A DNA stretch of 64,000 nucleotides from Grimontia sedimenti (GTDB lineage Bacteria; Pseudomonadota; Gammaproteobacteria; Enterobacterales; Vibrionaceae): the NCBI RefSeq assembly GCF_011045095.1, contig NZ_JAALDL010000002.1:186001-250000 (forward strand), in the 5' to 3' direction. The position numbers and the translations under genes were made by a program. Below, one piece after another: positions 8,017 to 16,726 of the stretch (position 1 is the stretch's first letter; the number at the start of each line of letters is the position of its first letter). Below the pieces are notes generated by a model that was not told the origin of the DNA, ran no database searches, and saw only the letters and a list, made by a program, of their open reading frames with translations.

Positions 8017-8979
8017 ATGTTCCTAAGCGAACTCTTTTCAGGTTATGAAGGCCTGCTCATTCTGACACTCCTGATGTTAGGGATAGACTTATTGCTCACC
8101 CGCGGAAAGATCAGTTTCCGTAGTGCAGCAGTTTGGAGTGTTTTCTGGTTTGCACTGGCGTTTGCCTTTGCAGCTGCGATCTTTTTCTTCTGGCCACACA
8201 TGGCGCCGAATAGCGCTCTGACAAACGGTGAAGCAGCAACGTCCTTTGTCACCGGCTATTTGTTGGAAAAATCTCTCAGTGTCGACAACCTGTTTGTTTT
8301 CGCACTGATCTTTGCTCAATTTAAGGTGCCGGAAAGAAACGTACCCCGCATTCTGATGTTGGGTATCGTCGGTGCGTTGGTGTTGCGTGGCATCATGATC
8401 TCGCTGGGTGCGCCGTTGATTGCCAAGTTCCATGTCATTCTGTACCTGTTCGGTTTCTTCCTGATCTGGACTGGCGTACAAATGTGGCGTCAACATGGTG
8501 AAGATAACGAGTCGTTCTCTGACAGCTTTGCCGTGCGTTTGGTTAAGCGCTTCCTGCGCGTGAGCCCGGATTACCATGGCAATAAATTGTTTATCCGCGA
8601 TTCATTAGGCTTGCTGGCGACTCCAATGCTGGTGGTGGTGATGGTCATTGCGATGACTGACGTGATGTTCGCTCTGGATTCAATCCCGGCAATCTTTGCC
8701 GTGACCCAAGAACCGTACCTAGTATTGGCGGCCAACGTGTTTGCGCTACTTGGCCTGCGTTCTCTGTATTTTGTACTGGGTGGCATGCTGAACAAGTTCG
8801 CGTATCTACACCACACACTGGCATTTATGCTGTGCTTTATCGGTGTGAAGATGCTGCTTATTGACACGCCGTTTGCGATCGCAACGCCTGTCTCTTTGGG
8901 CGTAATAGTGAGCTCACTGGCGATAGGGATTGGCGCATCAATCTGGAAACAACGTCAGCTAGAAAGACTGGCGCACTAG
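8017..8979 (+). CDS. alx: TerC/Alx family membrane protein (manganese homeostasis)
   Basis: 320 residues, the length of E. coli Alx (321). The ATG at 8017 has GGAGG 4 nt upstream; a much longer upstream reading would run through the riboswitch. About nine membrane helices. Acidic membrane motifs typical of TerC proteins are seen: LLEKSLSVDNLFVFALIF and MTDVMFALDSIPAIF. In E. coli Alx is induced by alkaline pH and Mn2+ through a yybP-ykoY element and is linked to Mn2+ export. The same element stands upstream here, which supports the assignment. Confidence 0.9.
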   Translation: MFLSELFSGYEGLLILTLLMLGIDLLLTRGKISFRSAAVWSVFWFALAFAFAAAIFFFWPHMAPNSALTNGEAATSFVTGYLLEKSLSVDNLFVFALIFAQFKVPERNVPRILMLGIVGALVLRGIMISLGAPLIAKFHVILYLFGFFLIWTGVQMWRQHGEDNESFSDSFAVRLVKRFLRVSPDYHGNKLFIRDSLGLLATPMLVVVMVIAMTDVMFALDSIPAIFAVTQEPYLVLAANVFALLGLRSLYFVLGGMLNKFAYLHHTLAFMLCFIGVKMLLIDTPFAIATPVSLGVIVSSLAIGIGASIWKQRQLERLAH

Positions 8980-8988
8980 AAAAACGAT

Positions 8989-9013
8989 GAAGGCACCGTG
9001 TGGTGCCTTCTTT
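8989..9013 (+). terminator. terminator after alx
   Basis: GAAGGCACC-GTGT-GGTGCCTTC (8989-9010) followed by TTTCTATTT. It lies just before the end of the convergent DUF3307 gene. Confidence 0.85.
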
Positions 9014-9024
9014 CTATTTCGCTG

Positions 9025-9758
9025 TTACAGCTTGCCAAGATAGTCTCCCAACAAACCGCAGCCTATGCCGAACATGGCGCTGGCAAAGGTTCCCAACATG
9101 ACATATTCCGTGAACATTCTGCTGCCATGATCTTTCAAATCCCCAAACCTGAAAACGGATTTGGCCGCCAAGACCAAGGCTACGCCCGGCAATTGCCCCC
9201 AAAGTACAAAGGTCACAATCAGCGCTCGTTCAAAGTAGCCAATAAAAGTCCCCGCTTCTTTTAAAGGTCGATTAGTTGCTGCATCTTCATTCGCGGTTAA
9301 TTCCTGCGTCCAGTTCTGCAAAATCAAGGCAATCGCTGAAGAAGAAGGTTTAGCGCTAAAAGATAAGCGAGTCCCCAGCAAAGTAATGTCTGCCACTTCG
9401 CTTCAACAACAGTTTCCCATGCCGTGTGTCGCTGCTCCGGCGTAACGACAAAAGCGGTAATCAACGCAATCAAAACGACATGTAGCGTGAGTTTCAACAC
9501 TAGCCCGCGGAGCCTTTCCGCAGGTATCGCCATGCTATGGCTGATCACCGCATATTGCGCTGTGAGTGCCAAAGCAGCGATGAAGGCGGTAAGAACGGGT
9601 ATTCCCGCTATGGTGAACGCAACAAAGGCTAAGGCCGCCTGAACGGCGCCAACCAAAATCTTTCCCTGCCTCGTAGCCTCCAACAACGGGAGCACGTAAA
9701 ACTCTGTGACAATATGGATAACCACCAGCACTAATATTAAGGTCAGCAAAGCACTCAA
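9025..9758 (-). pseudogene. DUF3307 family membrane protein, reading frame split by one base
   Basis: Two overlapping frames make one DUF3307 protein. The first (ATG 9758, stop 9324) gives the N-terminal hydrophobic domain up to AYLLAL. The second (open from 9396 to 9025) continues KPSSSAIALILQNW and then GTFIGYFERALI...AAKSVFRFGDLKD, the conserved C-terminal part. Adding one A to the run at 9349-9351 (minus strand CTAAACC) joins them as LLALKPSSSAIALILQNW, about 244 residues, the usual family length. The start overlaps the satD-like stop by 4 bp, implying coupled translation. Function is unknown; DUF3307 proteins are often next to SatD homologues. It may be intact in the real genome if the missing base is a sequencing error. 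Confidence 0.75.
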
Positions 9759-10384
9759 TTCCTTTGATATCTTTCCAGCCTGTCAGCATACCAGCAGAGT
9801 GTTTCTTCAATGCGTCCATAATTGGCACGATTGATAATTCTTGTGAACGCGCTTCGGCTTACACCAAATTTTTCGGCGAGCTCAGCGTGCGGTTTCGACG
9901 GTTCATCGAACCAAAGCAGCAGTGCTTGTGCCATTTTGACTGTCAACTGGCTTAGATGATCATCGAGAAAAGAGAGAACGAGTTTCACATCGCTCGTAAA
10001 AGGCTGATTATCAGAAGAAAACGCCAGTCTGGCATTTTTCATCGCATCCAGGTTTCTTCCCGACAAGGTGAAAGCTTCAGAGTTATTCGCGATTCGTACT
10101 GGCAACTCTCGCTCGCTGGCTGCAGCGACCGACAGTGATAATCTGGCATCTTGCCCCAAAGCAATCAGGGATAGTCTCAGCTTTACCGCCATTTCCACCA
10201 GCGAAGCGGGTTCTACGGTGTAGATTTGAAAAGCATCTCCACGGTAGATCTCACCTTTCGCTGATTCGCTAAACGCAGAAAAGCACTGCTCTATCGCATC
10301 AATGCATTGGCGACGCAGTGCTTCTTCCATTTCTGTTGAACCGACCAAATCTCCGGTAATGACGCCGGCAATACTGATGTTCAT
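9755..10384 (-). CDS. SatD family protein (putative regulator)
   Basis: 209 residues. The ATG at 10384 follows a G-rich RBS (GGGGGGC); an upstream start at 10447 would read through the operator. It begins MNISIAGVITGDLVGSTE, typical of SatD proteins. The C-terminal third has a helix-turn-helix-like stretch (HAELAEKFGVSRSAFTRIINRA). Paired with a DUF3307 gene through a 4-bp ATGA overlap, the common arrangement. SatD was named from a Streptococcus acid-tolerance locus, but its biochemistry is unclear. The HTH and the dyad just upstream suggest autoregulation (inference). Confidence 0.8.
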   Translation of the reverse strand: MNISIAGVITGDLVGSTEMEEALRRQCIDAIEQCFSAFSESAKGEIYRGDAFQIYTVEPASLVEMAVKLRLSLIALGQDARLSLSVAAASERELPVRIANNSEAFTLSGRNLDAMKNARLAFSSDNQPFTSDVKLVLSFLDDHLSQLTVKMAQALLLWFDEPSKPHAELAEKFGVSRSAFTRIINRANYGRIEETLCWYADRLERYQRN

Positions 10385-10391
10385 GCCCCCC

Positions 10392-10441
10392 AAGTTACAT
10401 AAATAGGTAACACTATTAAATGTTACGCCTTTATGTAACTT
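10392..10441. promoter_or_regulatory. nested GTTAC/GTAAC dyads upstream of satD
   Basis: AAGTTACATAAA (10392-10403) is repeated as its exact reverse complement at 10430-10441. Inside it GTAACA (10407-10412) pairs with TGTTAC (10421-10426). The result is four alternating GTTAC half-sites around one centre, ending 8 bp upstream of the SatD start. It looks like a dimer-of-dimers operator. Confidence 0.7.
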
Positions 10442-10450
10442 TGTCAAAGG

Positions 10451-11251
10451 TTACGCTGTTTTGTCACGCACTGGTTCTTCTATTGAGCTTTCTAATTGAT
10501 CGTACAACGCCTGAAAACTCTCGGAGAGTTTATGTTTGGGCGCAAAATGAACAAGCGGCTTTTGGTGGTAATGCGACTCTTTCATTTTCACTGACTGCGG
10601 AATAAACGGCTCCAACAAAGGCAAACCCAACTCTCTCACATTCTCGATGATTTGCCCTGGGAACTTCGCCTGCGCGTTGAACATGTTGACCACTACCCCT
10701 TCCAGCATGAGTTTGCGGTTGTGATCATCACGAAGTTCGGCAAGGTTATCCATCAAGGTCAAAAGAGCTTGGTGAGAGAAGCTATCGCAATCAAATGGGA
10801 TCAGCAGCTTGTGTGCCGCAATCAGTCCCGCTTTGCTATAGAAGTTAAGATTAGGCGGCGTGTCGATGTAAATGCGCTCATATTCTTTTTCCAACTCATC
10901 TAATGCATCACGTAGCTTGTATATCTTGTAGCGTCGCTCGAGCTCAGGCTCTAAGGTAGCCAGCCTTGGACTTGAAGGAATGATATCGAGGTTTTCGTAA
11001 GCCGTTGCTTGGGGGAAGTTTTTGATGGGAGTCGAAACAGAAAACCAAGAAACGGTTTGATCGAGAAGATCAGCGATCGTTCTGTCGTTCTTGGCATTGA
11101 TATCCACACCCAGATAATGGCTGCTATTCCCTTGAATATCGAGATCAATGAGCAGTGTTTTCTTGCCGCTTGCCGCACTCAGCGCCGCAAGGTTAACCGT
11201 TATACTGGATTTACCAACACCACCCTTTTGGTTGAAGATGATTCTTCGCAT
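10451..11251 (-). CDS. ParA family ATPase (orphan)
   Basis: 266 residues. The ATG at 11251 has GGAAGGG upstream. Deviant Walker A NQKGGVGKSS sits at residues 7-16, switch region DLDIQGN around 40, and Walker B IYIDTPPN near 125. These mark a MinD/ParA-type ATPase that binds DNA or membrane as a dimer. No ParB or centromere-like repeats are adjacent, so it is probably not a chromosome or plasmid partition pair; orphan ParAs position chemosensory arrays, carboxysomes or other cargo. It is followed at 66 bp by satD and DUF3307 on the same strand, but the dyad between them suggests a separate promoter. Confidence 0.85.
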   Translation of the reverse strand: MRRIIFNQKGGVGKSSITVNLAALSAASGKKTLLIDLDIQGNSSHYLGVDINAKNDRTIADLLDQTVSWFSVSTPIKNFPQATAYENLDIIPSSPRLATLEPELERRYKIYKLRDALDELEKEYERIYIDTPPNLNFYSKAGLIAAHKLLIPFDCDSFSHQALLTLMDNLAELRDDHNRKLMLEGVVVNMFNAQAKFPGQIIENVRELGLPLLEPFIPQSVKMKESHYHQKPLVHFAPKHKLSESFQALYDQLESSIEEPVRDKTA

Positions 11252-11372
11252 CGTTTTCCCTTCCAATGGTTTGAAAAAGCACGACTACGATCTGTGCATA
11301 CTCAATCAGTAGCTTACCAACACCAGAGAAAGAAAAAGTGAAGATGTGTCTCGATTATCAGTAGAAACATTC

Positions 11373-11400
11373 CGCGCCAGCCATATAAATGACTGGCGCG
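11373..11400 (-). terminator. hairpin after cytochrome b561
   Basis: CGCGCCAG (11373-11380) and CTGGCGCG (11393-11400), 12-nt loop, beginning 8 nt after the stop of the minus-strand cytochrome gene. It lacks a strong U tract. Confidence 0.5.
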
Positions 11401-11408
11401 TGAAACAG

Positions 11409-11942
11409 TTAGGATTTACCCAGCATGCGTTTCAGGGTCTCATCCTTATCGACAATGTGGTGTTTGAGCGCACCAGCGATATGCAGAACCAGCGTGGCAA
11501 TCACAATGTTCGCCAGCACTTCATGGGTAACATGACCAACCTGACCAAGCCATTCCACTTTGTCGCCCGCAGGAATTATCGGGATACCAAACACAGCTAA
11601 ACCACGACCACCACCTACTGACATGGCAATACCAGAGATTGGCATCAAGAGTGTCGCTAGTAGCAAAATGTGATGAACCGCTTTGGCGGCTTTTTCTTGC
11701 CAACTTGGTGAGCCGGGAATGACGGGAATTGGCCCTTCCTTAAAACGCCAGACAATACGTGCAGAAGCCAGCAGTAAAACGATAAAACCAAAAGATTTAT
11801 GCAGGCCAATCATCTGTCCTTTGTCTGGGCCGTTAGGTAGGTCTTCAACATACAAACCAAACGCCAGAACCGCGATGAACAATACTGCGACGCCCCAATG
11901 AAACATTCTGGTCGGCTTAGACAAAGACGACGAAGTACTCAT
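11409..11942 (-). CDS. cytochrome b561 family protein
   Basis: 177 residues, four membrane helices. The ATG at 11942 has GGAG at good spacing; two ATGs 15-21 nt upstream are alternatives. Heme-ligand histidines are placed as in CybB: MFHWGVAVLF in helix 1, HKSFGFIVLL in helix 2, KAVHHILLLA and GHVTHEVLANIVIATLVLHIAG in helices 3-4. Bacterial b561 proteins carry two b hemes and pass electrons between quinone and periplasmic acceptors or superoxide. No dedicated partner is adjacent. A 7-bp dyad (GCGCTCA-ACC-TGAGCGC, 11984-12000) lies 42 bp upstream. Confidence 0.9.
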   Translation of the reverse strand: MSTSSSLSKPTRMFHWGVAVLFIAVLAFGLYVEDLPNGPDKGQMIGLHKSFGFIVLLLASARIVWRFKEGPIPVIPGSPSWQEKAAKAVHHILLLATLLMPISGIAMSVGGGRGLAVFGIPIIPAGDKVEWLGQVGHVTHEVLANIVIATLVLHIAGALKHHIVDKDETLKRMLGKS

Positions 11943-12313
11943 TTTACCACTCTCCATATCCATAATTAATTTGGGTATATATTGCGCTCAACCTGAGCGC
12001 TAAACAATCAGCCCAGTGTAAAGTTAGGTAAAATTAGTACTTTATATTCAACGTGTTTCAGCTAAGTCTTAACCTCAAAATAGCTCCTAGCTTCCAGCCA
12101 AAATTTAATCATTCAAATTCCGGATATTCGGACCTCCTTTCATCAGATTTGTCTCTTTCTAAACAGAGCGATGACAAAGAAAGGTTCTAATTTTCATAAG
12201 GTTTTGGGATATCTAGTAAAATCTTCAAATGTGAGATCGACATACAGTGCTTGCAGCAATGCGAAGTGCCATACTAGGTTCTGTTAACTAATTATTATGC
12301 TGGAGAGATGTTC
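11943..12313. other. divergent intergenic region, cytochrome b561 / MscS
   Basis: About 370 bp with no gene. It contains the dyad at 11984-12000, a TTTGGGTATA 10-mer at 11970-11979 that resembles one end of the repeat found at 31705 and 61979, and AT-rich promoter-like DNA. Nothing else is clear. Confidence 0.5.
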
Positions 12314-14014
12314 ATGATCCCCCGTTGGTGTGCCGGATTTACTCTGCCTTTTATACTCCTTCTTTCTTCCTTTTCCTTTGCCAGCTTTGTAAACGCCGAA
12401 ACGGCGCCACCGCAGGCAGAAACACCAAACGCTTCAAGCCAGTGGGAAACCCAAGTTGGCAACCTGAATAGAGAGCTTGGTGAGCTCGTCGCTCTTCAAA
12501 ACAAGGCCAGCGGTGAAGATAAACTGGCTTTGCAACTGCAAATGTTCCAGAAAAACGAAGAGTTGCGGGCATTGGTTGCCAGCGGTGTGAAAAACGATAG
12601 CTTCGATCGGGCTTTTCTGATTAAGCAAATCAAACAGCAACAGAAATATGCAGACCAAGGTATTAAGTATCTGGCTGAACGCTCTTCCAAGCTTTCTGAA
12701 CAGTTGAGCGAAGCAAAGAGTGAAGACAAATTCGCGATACTTTCTGATTACGAAGAATCCCATAAATACCTAGACAGCATGTATGAAGAGCAATCTCAGA
12801 ACATCGATTGGCTGAAAAGACTTAACGCTATTGACGAGAAAACGGAAGAAGCATTCAAACTTGAAATCAATCGCCGGACAGAACAGATAGCTGCCAATGT
12901 AGAGTACATACGCCAACAACTGAGCGCTGATGACGCACAACTTAAAGTCGCACCGGAATCTGAAAAAGCGACCATTCAGCTGAGGCAGCTTATTACCCAA
13001 CGTCGCATGGCTATTACCACACGCAGTCTTTCTGTGATGATTGAACTCTCTGATAAAGTTGGAATTGAAACAGCTGAGTACAAACGCCTTTATTTCGAAG
13101 CAACTGGGAGTGTGACGCAGGATTTGTTGAGTGGTGATGTCCTGCTTTCCATCATCAAGACCTGGTCGAGCAAGTTCTGGAACTGGTTCGTTGAAAACGC
13201 ACCACAACATATCTTCCAGCTTATTGTCTTTTTGATCATCCTACTGATTGCCCGACAAATCGCTAACCTAACACGTAAGGTCGTCAAAAAAGCGGTGGCT
13301 GCGAAGAATCTTAAGTTCTCGGTGCTGATGCAAGACTTCTTTATTTCCATGTCCGGTAAAGCGGTTTGGTTTATCGGTATTCTAATTGCCCTTTCCCAGA
13401 TTGGTCTTAATCTGACCCCCATCCTCACAGGTTTCGGTATTGCCGGTGTCATCGTCGGTTTCGCGTTACAGGATACGCTCTCTAACTTCGCAGCAGGCAT
13501 GATGCTTTTGATATATCGTCCATTTGATGTGGGAGATTTTGTTCAGGCAGGTGGCGTTGAGGGCAAGGTAAGCCATATGAGCTTGGTGAACACCACCATC
13601 AAAACCTTCGATAACCAAATCATCATCGTTCCGAACAGCAAGATCTGGGGCGATGTGATTAAGAATGTCACTCATGAGCGGGTTCGACGTGTCGATATGG
13701 TCTTTGGTGTCAGTTATAGCGACGATATTGAGTTTGTAGAAAAAGTACTGACTGACATTATCACCAGCCACCCTGCTGTGTTGCGCGCGCCAGAACCCAT
13801 GATCAAAGTGCATGTGTTGAACAGCTCTTCGGTTGATTTCATTGTTCGCCCTTGGGTGAAAACCGATGACTATTGGGATGTTTACTGGGATGTGACAAGA
13901 GAAGTGAAAATCCGATTCGACAAAGAAGGCATTTCTATCCCGTTCCCACAACAGGATGTACATCTCCACATGGCGTCAGGACAACTTCCTCCTTCATCTG
14001 ACAAACCAGCTTGA
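12314..14014 (+). CDS. MscS family mechanosensitive channel with periplasmic extension
   Basis: 566 residues. The ATG at 12314 has GGAG 8 nt upstream; the ATG at 12308 sits too close. A signal peptide (to about residue 28) is followed by roughly 230 residues of charged, coiled-coil-like periplasmic sequence. Then come two membrane helices and the pore helix GIAGVIVGFALQDTLSNFAAG. The MscS beta domain follows (YRPFDVGDFVQAGGVEGKV, IIVPNSKIWGDVI) and the C-terminal alpha/beta domain. The layout is like the larger MscK/YbdG-type members. It likely releases solutes on hypo-osmotic shock. Monocistronic. Confidence 0.92.
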   Translation: MIPRWCAGFTLPFILLLSSFSFASFVNAETAPPQAETPNASSQWETQVGNLNRELGELVALQNKASGEDKLALQLQMFQKNEELRALVASGVKNDSFDRAFLIKQIKQQQKYADQGIKYLAERSSKLSEQLSEAKSEDKFAILSDYEESHKYLDSMYEEQSQNIDWLKRLNAIDEKTEEAFKLEINRRTEQIAANVEYIRQQLSADDAQLKVAPESEKATIQLRQLITQRRMAITTRSLSVMIELSDKVGIETAEYKRLYFEATGSVTQDLLSGDVLLSIIKTWSSKFWNWFVENAPQHIFQLIVFLIILLIARQIANLTRKVVKKAVAAKNLKFSVLMQDFFISMSGKAVWFIGILIALSQIGLNLTPILTGFGIAGVIVGFALQDTLSNFAAGMMLLIYRPFDVGDFVQAGGVEGKVSHMSLVNTTIKTFDNQIIIVPNSKIWGDVIKNVTHERVRRVDMVFGVSYSDDIEFVEKVLTDIITSHPAVLRAPEPMIKVHVLNSSSVDFIVRPWVKTDDYWDVYWDVTREVKIRFDKEGISIPFPQQDVHLHMASGQLPPSSDKPA

Positions 14015-14040
14015 TCTAAAAATCTTAATAATTTTCAGAG

Positions 14041-14066
14041 AGCTCCCATTTTGGGGGCTTTCTTAT
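14041..14066 (+). terminator. terminator after MscS gene
   Basis: AGCTCCC-ATTTT-GGGGGCT (one G-T pair) followed by TTCTTATTTTC. Confidence 0.65.
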
Positions 14067-14308
14067 TTTCTAAGGGTATCTCTCCCCAAATCACGACTCT
14101 TTTGGCAAGGCCACAAGTTGTTGACTAGGGTTATTTTGTCATATGCATGATTATCAATAACTGAATAATAAACCGTATCGCATATGGCTAGTTAACTGAT
14201 CTTGTTGAAATTAAAAACTCTTAGTCCCGTTTTCGAGAAGAAAGTATTTCATTATTTTCGGTTAAGCTAATACACCTTGCTCTCATATAAAAACTAAGGG
14301 ATATAGTA

Positions 14309-15538
14309 ATGCTCAATAACAAAATCAAAGCTTTTGCTTTGGTTGGGGGAATGGCAATTAGTCTCTCTCAACCAGCACTGGCAAAAGATAAAGTCATGCA
14401 ATCAGCGGGGGCATTGGCATTCGACAGCAAAAATGTTCTTTTCGTTGGTGACAGTAAAGCGGGCGTTGTCCATGCCTTTGACCTGCCAGAAAAGTCTTTT
14501 GAAGACCATAGTGGCTACCAATGGGGTCGAGCTCAGAGCTTTGAAGGTAGAACTGTCGTCGAAAATATAGACCAGAAGATCGCAAAACTACTTGGCGCGT
14601 CACCAGAAGATATTTCTATTAACGACATGGTTGTGCACCAACCATCTGGTGAAATCTATCTTTCTGTCCACAAAGGACACGGTCCCAAACCAAAGCCTGT
14701 CATTCTGAAGGTAGATAACGGCAAGTTAGAGAAGGTGAACCTGAAATCAGCTAAACACACTTCTATCAGTGTCGGTCCAGTACCTACCAAGGAAACGCTG
14801 GAATTCGGTCAACCACTGAACTCACTGGCTATTACGGACATTGACTATTACGACGGTGAAATCTTCGTAGCTGGTGTTTCTAATGAAGTGTTTTCTTCGA
14901 AACTGCGTCGTATTCCTTTCCCATTCAAGGGTGAAGTCAACACGACATCGATCGAAATCTGGCACGCTGTTCATGCTCAGTATGAGACCCGCGCGCCGAT
15001 TATCACACAGACTATTCGTGAACTGGATGGCAAGCCTACCCTCATCGCTATTTATGCCTGTACGCCAATCGTGAAGATCCCTCTGGATGAGCTGAAAGAT
15101 GGCGCGCAAGTGCGTGGAACCATGATTGGTGAGATGGGCTACGGAAACACCCCTATTGATATTGTCTCTTTCACTAGTGGCATGGACAACAACGACTATG
15201 TGGTTGTGACGAACACAAACCGCAGTGCTGCGCAAATTCCGTTGCAAGCGATTGCGACAGCGGAAGCGATGCCATCCGGTGAAGGCGTAAAACCTGTTTT
15301 CCAGGTTGCAGGTGTCTACCAGTTCCCACTGCCAATGAGTGGAACACTGCATCTTGATCTCATCAACGATCAGTGGGCAGCGACTATCCGTCGTAACCCT
15401 GAAGAGGTTGGCGGTATCGATTTGCACACCCTGCCATTACCGTTCTTTTTCGACCGCGCTGACCACGTTGTAGAAATGAACTGGGCTGACGGTCCGGATC
15501 CATTCGGCTATAAGTCATTGCCACCTGTTAAATACTAA
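14309..15538 (+). CDS. secreted beta-propeller-like protein of unknown function
   Basis: 409 residues. A clear Sec signal peptide ends QPALA. I do not recognise the family. The body has repeated short beta motifs (ALAFDSKNVLFVGDSKAG, INDMVVHQPSGEIYLSVH, ITDIDYYDGEIFVAGVSN, TPIDIVSFTSGMDNNDYVVVTN) spaced as in the blades of a YncE- or gluconolactonase-like propeller. This is structural inference only. One internal Cys, in YACTPIVK. It is the first gene of a two-gene operon with the Ig-like protein starting 2 bp after its stop. A periplasmic binding or scaffold role is plausible, but no substrate can be given. Confidence 0.7.
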   Translation: MLNNKIKAFALVGGMAISLSQPALAKDKVMQSAGALAFDSKNVLFVGDSKAGVVHAFDLPEKSFEDHSGYQWGRAQSFEGRTVVENIDQKIAKLLGASPEDISINDMVVHQPSGEIYLSVHKGHGPKPKPVILKVDNGKLEKVNLKSAKHTSISVGPVPTKETLEFGQPLNSLAITDIDYYDGEIFVAGVSNEVFSSKLRRIPFPFKGEVNTTSIEIWHAVHAQYETRAPIITQTIRELDGKPTLIAIYACTPIVKIPLDELKDGAQVRGTMIGEMGYGNTPIDIVSFTSGMDNNDYVVVTNTNRSAAQIPLQAIATAEAMPSGEGVKPVFQVAGVYQFPLPMSGTLHLDLINDQWAATIRRNPEEVGGIDLHTLPLPFFFDRADHVVEMNWADGPDPFGYKSLPPVKY

Positions 15539-15540
15539 GC

Positions 15541-16344
15541 ATGACTTTCCTAAACGCAGCAGCACGACAAATATTTTTTGTCGTGCTCTTTTTCTCTTCG
15601 GCAGTAAGCACTGCTCAAGCAGCTTTGCTTAGCTACACCCCCTCTCAATCCGCTATTCCTGCCAACACCCTTCGCTTCTACCTTCATTTCTCGGAGCCAA
15701 TGGCTCGAGGACAAGTCCAAAGTCATATTCGGCTAGAGCGCGAAGACGGCAGCAAAGTGGTCAACCCGTTTCTCAACCTCTACACCGAGCTTTGGGATAG
15801 CGAGCAACGCAGAGTCACGCTTTTATTTGACCCAGGCCGGGTTAAACAGTCGGTAGGGCCAAACGTCCATGCTGGTGCTCCATTGGTAGAAGGTAACCAA
15901 TATAGACTGGTTGTCTCTGGTTCTATGAAAAACGCGGTAGGAAAAGTAATCGGCGAAGACCAGATCATTGAGTTTGATGTAATCGCGCCTGAGCGACAGG
16001 CCATCGTACCCGCCGATTGGGAATTGACCACACCACCAGCAAACGGATTGCAACCACTTGTGGTGACATTCGACAGAATCATCGACCGATACGCAGCTCA
16101 GCGACTCATTCGATTGAAAGGCCCTGATGGAGAAACCCTTAGAGGAAAGTTGGTCAGCGAAGATCGCACCTGGACACTGACCCCGGAAACGGCGTGGCAT
16201 AGTGGGAACTATAAACTTATCGTCAGTCCCGAATTGGAAGATATTTCCGGCAATACCATTCGCTCTCCGTTTGATGCCAAATCAGGGACAATGGGCGAAG
16301 CCACTAACATCATCGAGCGTGAATTCGTCATCGGTACGCCATGA
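15541..16344 (+). CDS. secreted protein with bacterial Ig-like domains
   Basis: 267 residues. The signal peptide ends STAQA. Two Ig-like segments are visible: one around YTPSQSAIPANTLRFYLHFSEPM to the FDV strand, and a second around PLVVTFDRIIDRYAAQRLI to LTPETAWHSGNYKLIV. This resembles the Big_5-type SbsA Ig-like fold, in which FxxPM and L.P...W..G.Y motifs recur. It starts 2 bp after the stop of the propeller-like gene, so the two are co-translated and likely interact. Function unknown. Confidence 0.7.
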   Translation: MTFLNAAARQIFFVVLFFSSAVSTAQAALLSYTPSQSAIPANTLRFYLHFSEPMARGQVQSHIRLEREDGSKVVNPFLNLYTELWDSEQRRVTLLFDPGRVKQSVGPNVHAGAPLVEGNQYRLVVSGSMKNAVGKVIGEDQIIEFDVIAPERQAIVPADWELTTPPANGLQPLVVTFDRIIDRYAAQRLIRLKGPDGETLRGKLVSEDRTWTLTPETAWHSGNYKLIVSPELEDISGNTIRSPFDAKSGTMGEATNIIEREFVIGTP

Positions 16345-16351
16345 TCAGAAA

Positions 16352-16370
16352 AGGAGGCGAAACGCCTCCT
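16352..16370 (+). terminator. terminator of the 14309-16344 operon
   Basis: AGGAGGCG-AAA-CGCCTCCT 8 nt after the stop, followed by a T-rich stretch. Confidence 0.75.
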
Positions 16371-16395
16371 TATGCTGCTTTACTTTCTTTCGTTC

Positions 16396-16683
16396 TTATT
16401 TGGCTTTTACAAACAGACCTTTAAGCCATTTGTATATAAGAATCAAGCTGTAGAACGGGTTGCTTGATGTGTTGTATTCCTCTAGCGCATAGATGTAATT
16501 CGATTTGTACTTCTCTACCGCTTCCTGTGCTGAATCTGCATATATCGAGTCATCTTCTACTTCATAACCCTGTGCCAGCAGAGCATCCTTTTCTTCCAGG
16601 AAGGTGTTTGAAGCCATGTCCAAATAAGTAAATTTCTGTCGCTTCGAATTTGGAATGGTGAAGAACTGATATTTGTTAGCCAT
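16396..16683 (-). CDS. small hypothetical protein
   Basis: 95 residues, RBS GGGGA before the ATG at 16683. It starts MANKYQFFTIPNSKRQKFTYLDM and has a mostly charged, helical body (LEEKDALLAQGYEVEDDSIYADSAQEAVEKYKSN). The C-terminal amphipathic stretch is FYSLILIYKWLKGLFVKAK. No signal peptide and no family I recognise. The coding-like composition and good RBS support it as real. Confidence 0.65.
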   Translation of the reverse strand: MANKYQFFTIPNSKRQKFTYLDMASNTFLEEKDALLAQGYEVEDDSIYADSAQEAVEKYKSNYIYALEEYNTSSNPFYSLILIYKWLKGLFVKAK

Positions 16684-16726
16684 TAACGTCCCCTAATTTG
16701 TTTAATAGGCGGCGAAATCGCGTTGC

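Noticed and set aside
10451-11251. ParA as a plasmid or phage partition system marking an integrated replicon
   Set aside because: No ParB, iterons, integrase or replication gene nearby; orphan ParAs are common in chromosomes.
11970-11979. TTTGGGTATA (and TATACCCAAAC near 18772) as further copies of the repeat family
   Set aside because: Only 10-11 bases of one arm match and no partner arm is found nearby; could be chance.
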